From Druceiella hillmani (taxonomy: Eukaryota > Arthropoda > Insecta > Lepidoptera > Hepialidae): a stretch of 64,000 nucleotides of DNA. The notes under the pieces are model-generated. The model saw only the letters and a program-made list of their open reading frames with translations. It did no database searches and was not told the origin of the DNA. Made by a program: the position numbers and the translations under genes. The stretch is taken from positions 2,803,501-2,867,500 of the forward strand of contig JAYKKI010000067.1 in NCBI GenBank assembly GCA_039881145.1, read 5' to 3'. Position 1 is the first letter of the stretch. Every line of letters begins with the position of its first letter. Below are positions 26,344 to 42,700 of the stretch, in pieces.

Positions 26344-29300
26344 GTATGTATATAGCGGCATATCCATCGCACTTTACAAAAGAAAATAAATAAGTATCTC
26401 AAAACATGACTTTACTCACCTGCTTTCTTTTTCTTCTCTATAACAAAAATTAAAAAATTATAATTTATTTCAAAAAATATTTGTAATATATTGAATTTGA
26501 GATTACACAATTTGACATGGGAAATCATAATATTGTGTTTAAAAATAAAAGTAATTGAGAATAAAACATGGATTGTTTTTTATCAAATTGAAACTATTGC
26601 AGTTCGAATACTTTAAGGTTATGAGATAGAATGGGAGTATTAAATTCTATTTAAGTAGTGAACACACAAAACAGAAAATGGTAAACTAAACTTCTCTGGT
26701 GTATGTAAATTACTTACAGTACTGAAATTGATAAAATGTTAACAACCTCTGTGAGCAGCCTAACAAATAGCAGGCTTATTACCGTTGCCTACATCTATTG
26801 GCAAAGGTAAGAAGGATGTTTTGTATGAAATGATGCATAAATTAATTACATAAAATATTAAAGAACATCAAGACTTTGCATCAAGCAAAGAAAAGACGTA
26901 AGATGGACCATATTTTAGCAGGTTGCTGTGTGCGAGACGTACAACAAGTATATAATATTTTAAACAGGGGAAATCATCAAAATAAATGTTTGTAATAATA
27001 AAATGCTTAATTAATAAGTAGAACCTATATTACGCAGAAATAAAAAAAATGTCACTTAAATCTAATGTATGAATAAAGAAATAAACTTACCATCTTCGTC
27101 ATCTGGTAATGGAAAAAGAAATTAAATTAATATGTATTACACCAATTAGCTATGTATAACTGAAATTAACAATTTGTAATATTTGTTTTTGTAAATTGCA
27201 TTTTAAATGAGATTAACAAAAAAATTTATAAAGATTTCCAATATGTAACTCCGATATTAAACCTTAAATATTAAACAAAAAAACTGATAAAAATTTCCAA
27301 AAAAATTTATATCAAAATACTATTCATTAAATAGATTAACTATTCTGTTTCTCGTCCCGTGATACATATAGCTTGTTCAGATTTCACAGTGTGAGAGACC
27401 TGCTAACAATTTTTCAACGACCTTGTATATCAACATATTTGGTATATTTTCATAGATTTTTATCACATTTATGTCATTAATGTTTTGGAAATCACAAGAT
27501 AATAAAATTTTGTGAGTTCTTATAACTGCTTTTTCTCTCCTTTACTTTAACAAATGTAATTTGTTTTTCTGGTTACCTTTTTTTTATTTATTTGTCTCAT
27601 ATTCCAAAAATAATATTAAACAAACAAATTTTCTACAAATAGCTAGATAATGAGTTAATTCCGTAAGTGTCTCCTTTATTATCCCAGATACCAGATATTA
27701 AAAATAACTCACTTTTGTACCTGTAGTGTTCAAATGCAGAAAATTTTATTGTACCAAAATTGAAATATAAACAAATTATAGATATATTAAAACAGTAAAG
27801 GCATAAAAAGCTATGCGTATCGATATTTCAAAAAAGAAGACCATTTTAAAAATATTTTTGTCTCTCTGTTTATTTGTTTGATGCCTTTCACACAAAAATT
27901 ACTATGAGGATTTTTATGGCGTTCTCAATATTACGAAATTTAGGTGGTCCTAAAACTTAAATGAAGTATGTTTCACCTCAATATAACATTATCAATTTTG
28001 TGTATGTATTAATTTGTTCATTTGTACATGTATCATACAAAAATTAATTATACATGAATCGCCTCATAGTCTGTGAGTATGCATGTTCATATGTACATAT
28101 ATGTGTATGAACTCTTTGTACACATTCTCAAAGCTGAACGAAAAATCCAAATGATATATTTTCCGATCCAATTGACTTATTTTCCGGTCAGGTTGACTTA
28201 TTTTCCGTTATGACTTATTTTGTTTCATAGCACTTTGCAGCACATACGTAATTAAATATATCAGGATTTGGAAAACCACAATACAAGATACAAGTCCTTA
28301 AGATTTAAACATATGTTTTACAAAAACTTAAAGTAGGATAAATTCCCATCTTTTGGTTTTGCTATATTCATCCTATTGTTTTTAATTAAAATGAGAAAAA
28401 ATGATTCAGAGTACTGGGTAAAAGTAGCATTTATTTCGTATACATGAATGTTACTGGCAGGTTTGCAGCAATATTTTTATGATTATGTCATATGGCTGTT
28501 CGGAGTGTTAAATTTTGGTTGTGTAACTTTTCAGTGATACATAATTCCCTCTGTCTGTTGTTCGGGATATAAATGCTTAACAAATTAATTATCACATAAA
28601 AAAGTGTAAATTTTATTCAAAAACCTGATATGGTGTGAAATTATATAACAGTATGAAGAACATATCATTTATGTGACAAATAACGTAATGAATATGTGAA
28701 TTTTTCTCTTAGTGAAATTTTTTTATGTCACATTTCATATTTAATGTTAAAACATTAGCATAACTGTATTGAAAAATTTATGTTAAAATAATGTTACAAA
28801 ATATTATTGTAACAATACTTAAACTGACAGCCTTAGATAGCACTAGTCCACATGACCACCATTCTGAGCAAGAGTTAATATAAAATTAATTTCGACATAC
28901 CTTCATCTTCATCAGAATCTGAAAGATAGGCTTTACATTATTATAAATCCTTTGAGCAATAAGACAGAAAAACCAACATGGTGATTTTAATAAAAAGGCA
29001 GTTTTACAATATCAACCTTTCCATTTTGCATTTCAATATTCATGGGGAAATGTTAGGTTTAATTATATTTTTTATTTAGTATTACAAACCTTTATATTCA
29101 TGTGTTTGGTTAGTGCACATGCACAAAATATATACATATAATTAAATAAACCTATGTGTATTGCCCAAATACATACCATGTATTTGGGCAGAACACATAC
29201 TTTAATATATCAAGTAACATATAGGTAAAATTTATTATGTGACTGAAGTATTTTCTTTTTAATTTACGGATCTAATGCAAAAAGTTTTTATAATCTCCCA

Positions 29301-32300
29301 GTTCATGTAACATTATAAGTTATAATTTTATATCACTTTTGACTCATACATAGTAAAAAATAAAGCTATATTAATAAAAGAATATTTAGTAAAATCTTTT
29401 TGCCATTATATCACTATTAATATCAAAATATACTCATGTATGAAATATTTGATAAAAAATAAACAGACTATCAACGCTTCATTGAAATGTTAAAACAAAT
29501 TTTGAATTCTGTCTTAGAAACCAAAAATATATTAGCAAACTACATTTATTACAAACATTTGTTAGTGTCGACTTGGTTATTTGGAAAATATAACCTTTGA
29601 ATGGGGACCATATATAAAACACAGAGACAAACGCTTGAAGACCACAAACATAAGAATTTTCAGTTACATTTCCATTAATAACAATGTATTTTTTTATCGA
29701 CAGAAAATATTAAATATTATTGAATGTAAATTACGAGTAAAAATAAGTTTAGGTTTTTAAAAAACTAAAAACTTTATTGTACTTATGAATTATTTAAATT
29801 ATTTTGTACAGTGCTCTACACCATATTTAAGCATTTTAAAGAATTTTGATTGGTTATAATATGTACATTTTGGGGACTTCAAATGAAAAAAAGACTGCTG
29901 TGCAATCAAATGTTCCGCAAGGCAAGTATCGCATACCACTGATAGTACATTGTACAATTTTTATAGAGGTCGATGAAATTGTCTTCAGTGCCATCTGGTA
30001 GAAAATAAATGAATGTTTGGTTACTATAACATTATATCTAGGGTGAAGTCTCCATAGCATACATTTTACAAGCAGATGAGCAAAAATTATGAATTAATAC
30101 TATAAGAAATTATCATGCATGGTTGGTATTGGCGGGTCTTCTGCCTGCTGAATTCGCAATCAAAGAACGGGCGGCCAATTTTACACTGGCTTTCATTAGA
30201 AGCCCCGTTGAACTTTGAATTTGTTATGAACCACTTTTGAATGGAAAAAGACATATCTTTGAGATCGTCACTGCTCACTGAAAATCCAGGCAGACTTACC
30301 CCAATTCCGAGAGGGAAACCATTAAAATGCAATTATGAAACCATGCGATTATTAAACCTCACAATTCTTAATTGGACATGGCACCTTTTGTGTGAGTTTA
30401 CATTATTTTGCATAAAGGCACAGCCCGGCGTGCTCCTGTGGTTTCGATATGCAGGATGCAAATCACATATTATTTTATTGTAGTAAGCATGATAATATGC
30501 GTAGGGTTTTGCTAGTGAGTGCATTAACATAGAATCACGCGACCGTTTAGATCAAGTGATTTTTAGCTGCCATAATTTAGTTGAATATGGGCTGATATTT
30601 GAGGCATTTAGAATGCTAAAATCATTCTATAAAAAATGCAAACACTGAATGGCTCATTGAGTAAGGATAGTGCTTAACCCTCTTAGGTGGAATCCCTCAT
30701 TCAATAGTAGATATGGGACACTATTATTATCACTAAAATTGTTTATTAACTTAAATGACCAAGATTTATTTTCAACTTTTAACAATGGCTTTATTTTAGC
30801 ATTCGATGTCAACAACGCTTTTATCCTTAACATTACTGGGTTTATTTTCAAATTTGATTTCTATTTGAGAATTTAGTTCTGTCACATTGAAGAAATGATA
30901 AAAATATTGCACTTAATTAATATTACATTCAGAATAAAGTTTCTAGCTACTCTTTTTCTGTTGCAGTGTAAGTCAAGATTTCTAAAAAAAACAATAACTT
31001 ACCGGAATCTTTCTTCTTATCTGAAACCAAAATGATACATTTTTACTATAAATATTCCTCCATTAAAAAATGGCTATCTGTGCCCTGATTTGCTCAAGTG
31101 AAATCAATTTTTACAGCTAACTATCATCATCTGGAAATTGTTTGAGAATACTACACTTTTCATAGTTAAGTTATTAAATAATTTTTAACAATGTTTCAAA
31201 TAAACGGATATTGATGAAAATGATTTCAAAAAACTGACAGTTGCAATAAAATCCAAGATAAATGAATAAACAAATCTAGAAAAGTTAAGCACTTTTATCA
31301 CATTCATATGAGAGTACCATCAGTGATTTATATATTTGTTAAAAAACCCGATGTCCTACACAGAGTTTTGCCCAAAGAATTGAATATATGTAAACACCCA
31401 AAGATATGAAACCTTTTAAAGGATAAAATAAACAATAATGAATAAAATAGAACAACACGTATAGATTTAAATTAAACATCAAATCGAAAAAATAGTCATT
31501 AATAGAAAAAATAGATTCAGTTGTGGACTATCAACCTGCTCTATAAAAGAAAAATACGCAAAAAAAATAAAGCTGTCGTTGAAGATAATAGAGGAATTTC
31601 AAAATAATTAAAGATAAAAACATGAAAATTTAAAAAAAATTAAAAAGCGAATATTTAGTGTTTCTGGAAAATCCTGAGTGTACACAATTATTAGATAAGA
31701 AGCCAAAAACTCAAAATGATCCCTTTATACCCAGGCGAAACAAGAACAGGCAGCTAATACAATAAACAACTTTCTGATTATGTTGAGCACAGACCCTAAC
31801 AGAAATGAAGATATTGGAATCTCATTATTGAAAAAGAAAAAAAACTGAATCGTCTGGGTCAAAACAATTTTAGACTTAGATGAGCGTGATGAAATTCCGA
31901 CTTTAATTCTGACCAGTATGACGAAATTCTTTACAAAATTTTATCTGTTGACTAAATATCTGAATACACCCAACATCTAAAAGTATGGTCGCATCCAAGA
32001 CTGAAGGGAATATAAGAAGTAATTGTTAAAAACTTCACACTAAATATCTTTTGCATTGCAATATATTCATATATACTCTACGGAGGTGAAATAAATTACG
32101 AATTTGTCTTCTCCCGTAACAGTCAAGAAGATAAACCATTACGATATCAAACCCGACATGAGGCCTTCCAACAAATTGCAATGGTGGCCGTACACAGAGG
32201 GTACCCTCCCAAGCGCAGTTCTATTTAACACGTAACTGTGCACCAAGAGGACAAATAGGATACAAGACTAAAATCTAGCCTCTGCTCAGACTCCGGAATA

Positions 32301-35300
32301 CTGAGTCAACATTACTTTAAAATAGCTCACAATCAGACTAGTTTTCTATCTCTGAAAAGAGTTTCAAATTTTCAACTCACAGAAGACAACAAACAGATAA
32401 CTAGGCCCAATTCATTTTTCATAATGAGAAACAGAAGAGTGATTTTACTATGAGAACATAATTTTTGACTTTGTCAGATGATCAAAACAGGCCATATCTA
32501 GGTGCCATCAATAATCTAATACCTTGCCACACCTTGACACTTGTTAAAGATAGCAACTAGAATTCAGAAAACCCTCTGAAATATCAGGGGTAGTTTGTTT
32601 TCTATATTTTATTTTTACTACACCAATATTTTTCTGTGATCATGATAAATACTAATTCAATACTCTTAATGGAAAACAAAACTAGGACAGGTTAAAATGT
32701 TTAAGCAACATAGTTTTGGTAACAATAAATTCTGAGACAAACAAAACTTTAAGAAATGAAACAGGCAAAAACCAATTTACTGTTATCTTGATGGTACATT
32801 TTTAAAAAAGATAAGGCGCTGAGCGACCTATCGGAAAGAGAGCATCCAGACATACTATAGAATTATCTGCAAGAAAATATAATCAGGTTCAAAAATTTTT
32901 GGTAGGATACATACGAAGTACCTGTAGATTTTAGTCAGATATTAGCCTCAACAATTTGCTTTCCCGTTTTTGGTGTTCCCTACTTCAGAATGAAGATCAC
33001 TTGCTTCTATCAGTCTCTGAAGACGTCTTTTCAAATTAAAGTTATCAAATACTAAGGTCTATAGCATTATAGCACCATAAAAATTTCAAGCTTCTAACTC
33101 AGCGCAATAAAAATATGTGGCCTTCCAAATACCACAAACTTTGGTACCAACACACTCATCAAAACTACTAAGGGCACTTCCACTGACTTCCTTTTCCCAT
33201 TCTCATTGACATTGGAATTTTGTACGAAGGAAGGTCTCGTATCACAAATCAAGGAATAAATCATTACTTTATAATCTTATGTGGAATTATTGTTTTGTTT
33301 TTTTGTTGTTGTATTTATAAAATACCTATTTACTAAGGTTCACTATAATATAACAGTATGGAACCTTCAGAGTGCAAATTCTACTCGCACTTGACTCTTT
33401 TTTTGGATATCTTTAAGTTGTTCTGGAACACTCTGGTGATGCTCCATTTGAAGAGTGTCGATCACTAATTCTGTTTCATTATGTGACGACACTGTCGAAA
33501 AGCTACAAATTAATGGATAAAACAGCAACAATTGTCACAGATATTTCTTCATTATTCAGTTTTATGAAAATTTAATCTTGTTCCATGGAAAGAACCTTCA
33601 CAGTCATGAAAGTAATTTAAAACTCCTGCTACTTATGCTTCTCTTTCCATCGATGCATTGGAGAAATTCAGCGTATATGAATACTTGATAGTTGGGATAG
33701 TGAGGTTGTAGATCGAGAAACATGCAGTTTTTCAAATTCCAAAAATAATTCTGCTTTTTACGTCTCACTCTGGAATTGAAAAATGGAAAGTCACTACAAC
33801 ACTCTGGAGTTATGTAGTTTCATAATTCCAGATAGGAAGCTCTAACTGCAAGCGAGTGTTGTTTAAATAAAGTTAAGCAATTATACCTAATAAATATTAC
33901 TTTTTAATTTATTTTCCATTGAACAATTGCAAGAATGAAAATTTGTAATTTATCATTTTATGGAAAAAGACATTTTTATACTTTAATTATAATAAATATC
34001 TCATTTGATTCATCATTTTATACCGTACATATAATTTGATATGACACGAAAAATATTGGTGTGATTTATTCCCTGAGTGACACCTAGCAAGTAAAACAGT
34101 AACACTGGTTGTACATTGCAAAAGTTACCATTAGATATCATGATAGATCAAAATGTACTAAGATAATACAGTCTCATAAGTGATACTGACACTGTTAGAG
34201 ATGACAAAAGATATTATCCAATATAAGGTGAATTGACTCCCCTGTCACTAAATTAACATGCTTAAGTTGCTAAAATAATTATTAAAGTTTACATTGAAAT
34301 ACTTACGGCCATCTTTTTTGGATTTAAGGAAAGGATCTGAAATAAAGAATTAAAAACAGAAATTTTATAAACCAATGAACTATACTAATTTATCTACATT
34401 AATACAATTAACGAAAATTATTTTCAACGTAGTTTTGGTATTAGTATTTTAATGTCATTCTTTATTGAAATAAATCCAATAACTCAAATATATTTTTCAC
34501 ATTTTAAATTAGCCATGTCTCAAACATAGCTACTTTATTATACAGAAAACCGTTACTATTAAATGCACAAGGAAGAAGATTTTATTTTATAGTGATATAA
34601 ATTTACTTACTGGCTGGTACTTTCTTGGCTGAAAATAAAATTACAAATTAATATATATTTTAAATGCATATGTACATGTTTATCTCATCAACGTTATTCA
34701 ATGAAAATGCCTTCTATTTAAAAAAAAATGTTGTGTCACATACACACACTATACAATTTCTTGTGCTCTTCAAAGATACTACAAATCTATATTTCCAAAG
34801 CGGCAGGTTCTTTCAAAAGGCTGCCATTAAGTTCACACTTGCTGTTTGCTGATTTTTTATGATAGATCAAGTGATATTCCCATTTTTTAAACTAGAAATT
34901 AACATAAAAACTAATTGAGATTCAAGTGACATTGATTTAAAACAAATAATTTTTAATAAAATCGTCAATATTTTTCTACTCTATATTACATGCATGTATA
35001 CACAATAAGTATTATCTCTTAAAAGTTATATTAGTTTTCCTACAATAATATTTTTTTATGTATATAATTTATAAAAAACAGTTAAAAAACTGTTGGTCAT
35101 TATACATTTCATAAATTTTCCTCTGGTCTTTACCATTATACAACATTAAAACAGAACAATTCCATGCAGAAAAATTACATGTTCAAATTTTTTTTATTTT
35201 TCCAAATGGAACTGCATAAAGTATTGCTCCGCTAATTGCTATGTATTAATTGTTGACAATTGGAAAACAATTTTCATTAAAGGAAGAAAAAATGGTCCTT

Positions 35301-38300
35301 GTTTTGTTGTGAGAAAAAGCTAATTTCTATACCACTTCCAAAGAGTTGGAAAATTGGGCACTACACATTAATAGCTAATTTTTCAATTGACCATTTGGAA
35401 TTTACATACCAATATAAATTTATATAATTTTCCAAGATACCTACATTGGGACATGTTAAATAACTGGTTATATAGTACACTTGTTCATCTCTATCTAAAA
35501 TCTGGACAGCTGCTAACTTTCTACCTTTATAGAATTAGGACTAGGTACTTAGTTGCCAAAACTTACTTATGACAAACCATCTAGGACCTACAGTAAAAAC
35601 CATTAAAAATGAATATGTCCTAATACTTACGATCTGTTTTTGTTTTCTTGTCTGAAAAAATATTATGAAAATAATGAATTAAATGTGCTTTTACTCCTCT
35701 GGAAATTGCATTGTGTTGAGTTGTCTGAAAAGTCATGATGCATTTCATTTACATTTTTTAGTCATTTAATTATATAAAGATTGAATGTTTTACCATCTTT
35801 CAGTAAGCTCATAATTCCTCGTTCATCGAAAGACCTGTCTTTATCAGGGGAAAACTGAACAAGGTGCTTGAAACTTCATTATAAAGAAAATGATAAATAT
35901 ATTAATTGCTTAATTAGAATGAAAATGTTAAATATCTTATTGCTATACCACGCAAGGAGTTTTGAAAAGGGCACAAAAATTGGTAGTCTGAGAAAGTAAG
36001 GTTAGGCAAATATGGCTCCACACCACTCCAAGCTCCAACAAATTTTGACATGATTGAACACCTCACCTCAGAACCAAGACTTTTACATGACTTTTACATG
36101 CCTATTAATATCATCATTTTGCCACGAGCCTCCCTGACCACGAAATTTTCTCAACCACTGTTAGCACTGAGATTCTTGCAACTTTGTATAAACTTGACGC
36201 ACATTCATCCCTTTACAGAAATAAAAAGGTAAAATACAGTAAAAACGTAATTTGGTCGTTCTTGTCTGGTTTACTCTTGTTACAATATTTCCAAAACTCA
36301 ACCAAATCGCTCAATTGGTTTTCAGTATGAAGCTAGAACTATAAAATGACATAACAATAACATCAGCATCCTGTGTTCAAAATGTGTGTGTGCAAAATGA
36401 ATCACGACTTTTCCGACAAACTGATATGTATTTATATTCTCCTGGTCAATTTTAAGAAAAACATATTGTTGGAATATTCTTTAATAAAACTATCAGATCC
36501 ATACTGGAATCATAATGTGAATATTAGTAATCCTTATTTTAAAATAGATTCACTTAAGAATGAGATTACTATGATATTAAAAGAAAATTATCTCCGGAAT
36601 TTTATGATGCTCCAACATTATCATAGATCACGACCATCCCACTCGCCCAAATATTTATACATCTTACTTAGTAAAGTCTAAAAAGTATGATAATATCACA
36701 CTAGTCTATTGTTCTAACTAACACAATATTGATTGCAAATCGGTACATACTTATTTACTACATTCACAAGAAGATGTTTTATGAAATAACATACCATCAG
36801 CGAAGAGTCCACCAATGTTTGATAGAGTGTTTCCAACTAAAAATAAGAGAAGATATATGTGTAAAAATGATATTATTTCTATTAATACTATATGGTGACA
36901 CTACATTTTTGTCATATGAGAAACAGTGAGGCAAAAACCAGTGACATCACGTTGATGTTATTATCATGTCAAAATTTGTGTATATTTTCACATATCAAAT
37001 TTTACTTTTGAAAACCATTGGTACCATTGGTTTTACACAATACCTCTTGGTCTTGCACAGAATTTAGTGGAAACTTAGTGACATCAAAACATTAAGAATA
37101 CATGTAGGAAACCCAATATTAGTATTTGAATTTAAGATTGATTTAAAGATTAGTATTTTTCAAACTTTCAAACTAGGCAAAGAAAATTTTTTTCGCTCCC
37201 ACTTTACATCAACAATTATGTTTTTTAATAATATATTAGAGAATCAATTAATACTGAAAGCAAAATTTTATTTACATAAGTATAAAATTTTTTATATTAT
37301 TTGGATGTCATAGACAGGGAACTAACATAATAAAATTAATAAGGGTCTCTTTTTTGCATTTTGATAAAAATAATAGATATTATAGACGGGAAATATTGAA
37401 TGAAGAAAACTATTGTTTATATTATAGTTTCAGGAAATTTATTAAAATTCGCTTACAAATTTCATCATAACATACTTTAATTGCAATCTTACCCAGATTA
37501 GCACCACCGCTTAGAATGTTGCCGACGGCTGAAAAAAGTTAAAGGTACTTGGAGAACAACAATTATCAGCATTGATATAATAATGAAGCGAGGGTTTCTT
37601 TAAAAATTTTCCTAGCCTACTTTTCTTCTTTTTGTTATGGATTTTCAATACTCAATTTCAAAGTTCTTCTCCAGACAATCTTTTCATCTTTTCTTAGTCT
37701 TCTGTTACAGAAAGGAGTGGCATTAAATATTTCCAGTTGTGTTTTGCTCATATCCATTCTTAATAGATGAGTATGATGAATGATTCAAAATTGTGTCTTT
37801 CTCCAAATATTATTGATTATGTCACCAAAAATATACTTTAAGTTTTCCATTTGATAACTGGAAGGATTTTTCCACCTCCCTATTGGAGATCATGTGCCTG
37901 AAGCAGAAGAGATATAATGAATGTCTCATATAATAATACATGTGTTTTTTTCCTTTGATTACTTGTGACCTCATTTAGCTTCTTAGTTACAATGTGTAAA
38001 ACTCTTTTTCTTATCTCCAGAGTACAGTTTTCTTATCGCCGTAACACTGAGAGTACGAGCAGTGCTATGGCACGGGGCTTCTCCAAGGAGTGCAGAAATA
38101 ATTTTTGAGGGGCATTAAAAGGCCTAATAAGTCTTATTAGGCCTGTTGATGCATCTGACACAAATTGGATTAATTAATTTCAAATCATGAACAATCAAAC
38201 CTTTTTCTTTTTACATTATTACATATCTTTTTTTTCCTTTGTTCTTTCTTAACTCATTTGTACTTATCTATTTCTACAAAGCAAAAAATGTTTCATTTAA

Positions 38301-39299
38301 TGCATTCATAAATTTTACAATATATCTGTCTTTAATATAGGTCTGGATGTATGTAATTACTAAAAATAGTTTCTGGTAATATCAGCATCCATAATTATAT
38401 TTTTAAAAGCAAATAAGATATATAAATGTGTATACACTGTCCTACCCCTTCAACAATGTCAAACAATGGGCAAGCTTCAGTGTGAACTAGTTCCATAGAA
38501 GTGATTCCAGTAATGTTAAGTTTTGAAAGTCCAATTTATTTTTAAACTCTGATATGTCTTTTATTAGCTCAATTTATGTATACAGTCCTAAAACAGAACT
38601 AAAGTCTATGGAAAAGTTGTGCTTTTCTATTGCATCAAAACTATTTGAAACATTTAAATTATTTTCAGTATTATAACTATATTTCTTAATGTAAACATTT
38701 AGAAAATTATAAACATTACTTTTTCAGAGCTACTTTGACTAATTGCATGATAGATCAAAATATATTAAAATAATACAGTCTCATAAGTGATACTGGCACC
38801 ATTAGAAGTTATAAAATTTAGAAACCCATATAACATGAATTTACCCTCCCCGACAGACAATTAACATGCTTAAGCTGCTAAAAAAATTATTAAAGTTTAC
38901 ATTGAAATACTTACGGCCATCTTTTTTTGATTTGAAGAAAGGATCTGAAATAAAAAATTAAAAAAAAGGAATTTTATGAGCCACTGAACTATACTTATTT
39001 ATCTGCATTAATACAAAAAACGATATTAATATATAAAAATTATTTTCAATGTAGTTTTTATATTAGTATTTCAATTTAAGTATTGTAAAAATATTGTCAT
39101 TATAGAAACCCATCCAACAAACATATTTTTCATATATTAAATTGGCCGTGTCTCAAACATAGCTGCTTTATTAAATAAAAAATCATTACTATTAAATAAA
39201 CATTGACAGATATAATTTTATAGTGATTGAATATAAAGTTTCTTACTCGCCGGTACTTTCTTGGCTGAAAATAAAATTAGAAATTAATATATATTTTGA

Positions 39300-39347
<48 letters not shown>

Positions 39348-39714
39348 TTATCTCATCAACATTATTCAATCAAAATACTTTCGCTTCAAAAAAAAATATT
39401 TTGTGTCACATACACACACTATACAATTTCTCACGCTCTTCAAAGATCCTAAAATCTACATTTCCAGAACAGCGGGCTCTTTCAAAAGGCTGCCATTATG
39501 TTGACACTGCTGACTATTTATGGTAGATCAAGTGATATTCCCATTTTGTAAGGTAGTAATTACCATCAAGACTAATTGAGATTTATGTGACATTGATCTA
39601 AAACATATAATTTTTAATAAAATTGTCCATATTTTTCTTCTCTATATTACGTGCATACATAATACATATTATCTCTTGAATGTTCTATTAGTTTTTCTAC
39701 AATAATATTTTATA

Positions 39715-39757
<43 letters not shown>

Positions 39758-42700
39758 AAAGAAAATTAAAAAACTGTCGGTCATTATACATTTCACAAAT
39801 TTTCCTCTGGTCTTTACCATTATATAACATTGCAACAGAATAATTCTATGCAGAAAAATCATAGATACAAATTTTTTTTATTTTTCCAAATGGAACTGCG
39901 TAAAGTATTGTTCCGGTAATTGTTATTTTTTCACAATTTTCATTAAAGGAAGAAAAATATATTCCTTGTTTTGTCGTGAGAAAAAGCTAATGTCTATACT
40001 ATAATATTTGCTTCCAAAGAGTTGGAAAATTGGGCACTACACATTAATGGCTAATTTTTCAAATGACCATCTGGAATTTACATACCAATATAAATTTATA
40101 TCATTTTCCAAGATACCTACATCGAGACATGTCAAATAACTCGTTATATAGTACACTTGCTCATCTTTCCTATCTAAAATCTTGACAGCTGGTAACTGTC
40201 TACCTTTATAAAATTAGGACTGGGTACTTAGTTCCCAAAACTTACTTATGACAAACCATCTCGGACCTACAGTAAAAATCATTAAAAATGAATATGTCGC
40301 AATACTTACGATCTGTTTTTGTTTTCTTGTCTGTAAAAATATTATGAAAATAATGAATTAAATGTGCTTTTACTCCTCTGGAAATTGCATTGTACTGAGT
40401 TGTGTGAAAAGTCATGATGCATTTCATCTACTTTTTTTAAAATCATTTAATTATATAAAGAACAAAGATTGAATGTTTTACCATCTTTCAGTAAGCTTCA
40501 TAATTCCTTGTTCATCAAAAGACATGTCTTTATCGGGGGAATACTGAACGAGGTGCTTAAAGATCTCATTAGAAAGAAAATGATAAATATCTTATTGCTA
40601 TACCACGCAAGAAGTTTTGAAAAGGGTACAAAAATTGATAGTCTGAGAAAGTAATTTTAGGCAAATATAGTTACACACCACTCCAAGCTCCAACAAATTT
40701 TGACATGATGGAACACCTGACCTCAGAGCCAAGACTATTTGCATGGCACATTGGTGCAAATGATTTATTTCTCATCAATAATTATTAATCACTTCAAAAA
40801 AGTATCGTTTTCCATATTTTTAACCGAGTGTATACACGCCATAAACTGAACATTTGAGTTTATGAAAATCCCAAATATTGAGCATGCTTACGTATTCCAG
40901 CTTTTATGCTTATCCCAGCTTACTTTTCTCCAGTCACTCATATCTTATAACGTGGGTTTGACCCTGTTAATATCGTCATTTTGCCATCATCATCTTTGGT
41001 GAACCTCCCTGACCACGAAATTTTCTCAGCCACTGTTAGCACTGAGATTCTTGCAACTTTGTACAAACTTGATGCACATTCATCCCTTTACAGAAGTAAA
41101 AAGGTAAAATACAGCAAAAACGCAATTTGGTCGTTCTTGTGTGGTTTACTCTTGCTACAATATTTCCAAAACTCAACCAAATCGCTCAATTGGTTTTCAA
41201 TATGAAGCTAGAGCTATTAAATAACATAACAATTACATCACATTCTGTGTTACCAAAATGCATTATGATTTTTCCAACAAACTAATATGTATTTATGTTC
41301 TCCTGGTTAAGTTTAAGGATAACATATCCTTGGAATATACTTAAATAAAACTATCAGATCAGTACTGGAATCATAATGTGAATATTAGGTATCCTTATTA
41401 TAAAACACATTCATTTAAGAATGAGATTACTATGATATTAAAAAATTATCTCCAGAATTTTATATAATGTTCCATCATTATCATAGATCATGACTACCCC
41501 ACTCGCACAAATATTTCTACATCTCACTTAGTTAAGTCTAAAAAGTATGATAATATCACACTAGTCTATTGTCCTAACTAACACAGTATTGATTGCAAAT
41601 CGGTACATATTTATTTACTACATTTGCAAAAAGATATTTTATGAAATAACATACCATCAGCGAAGAATCCACCAATGTTTGATAGGGTGTCTCCAACTAA
41701 AAAAAAGAGAAGCTATATGTGTAAAAATGATATTATTTCTATTAATACTATATGGCGACACCACACTGGTGTCACATGAAAAACAATCAGGCAAAAACCA
41801 CTGACATAAAGTTGTTGTTATTATCATGTCAAAACTTGCATGTATGCACATATCAATGAAATTTTACAGAAATGGATGCAGAATCAAAAGCTACTCAGAT
41901 TTATATGTCTTAAAATCTCTTGAAAACCCATTGGTAGAATCTACACGATACCTCTTGGTCTTGCACAGAATTTGGTGGAAACTTAGTCACATCAAAACAT
42001 TAAGAATACTTGTAGTAAACCCAAGATTAGTATTTGAATTTAAGATTGATTTAAAGATTAGTATTTTTCAAACTTCTCTTTAAAATGAAAAAATATTGTA
42101 AAATAAACCTCAAGTCCATTTTGAAAGACCTATCAAATTGAATTCAATTCAACGATAAGCAAAGAAATTTTTTTTTCCCTCCCACTTTACACAAACAATC
42201 ATTTTTTTAGTGCATTGCTATATATTAAAGATCTCAATTAATACTGAAAGCAAAATTTTATTTACATAAGTCTAAAATTTTAAAAATTATATGGATGTTA
42301 TAGACAGAGAATTACAGACAGAGGAACGAACATAACAAAATTATAAGGGTCTTTTCTTTGCATTTTGATAAAAATAATAGATATTATAGACGGGAAATAT
42401 TGAATGAAGAAAACTATTGTTTATGTTATAGTTTCAGGAAATTTATTAAAATTGACTTATATATTTCATCATAATATACGTTAATTCCAATCTCACCCAG
42501 ATTGGCACCACCGCTTAGAATGTCGCCGACGGCTGAAAAAATTAAAGGTAATTGAAAAGCAACAATTATCAGCATTTATACAATAACGAAGCGAGGGCTT
42601 CTTTAGAAGTTTTCCTAGTCTAGTTTTTTTTCTTTTTGCTATGGATTTCAATACTCAATTTCAAAGTTCTTCTCCAGACAATCTTTTCATCTTTTCTTAG

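Larger units (their letters stand above)
34139..38095. repeat. Exon-block duplication, unit A
   Basis: Holds exons 34307, 34611, 35631, 36795 and 37493. It aligns along its length with unit B, from the shared motif catgatagatcaaaat to gtaacactgagagtacgagc. Similarity is high in introns too, with scattered indels. Confidence 0.85.

Noticed and set aside
30241..30483. 80-codon plus-strand frame as a gene
   Set aside because: It is one frame of the decayed reverse transcriptase region; the Cys-rich tail reads in another frame.
35790..35830. Segment tttaccatctttcagtaagc, shared by units A and B, as a plus-strand exon border
   Set aside because: No matching donor or open frame follows, and it changes freely in units C and D.
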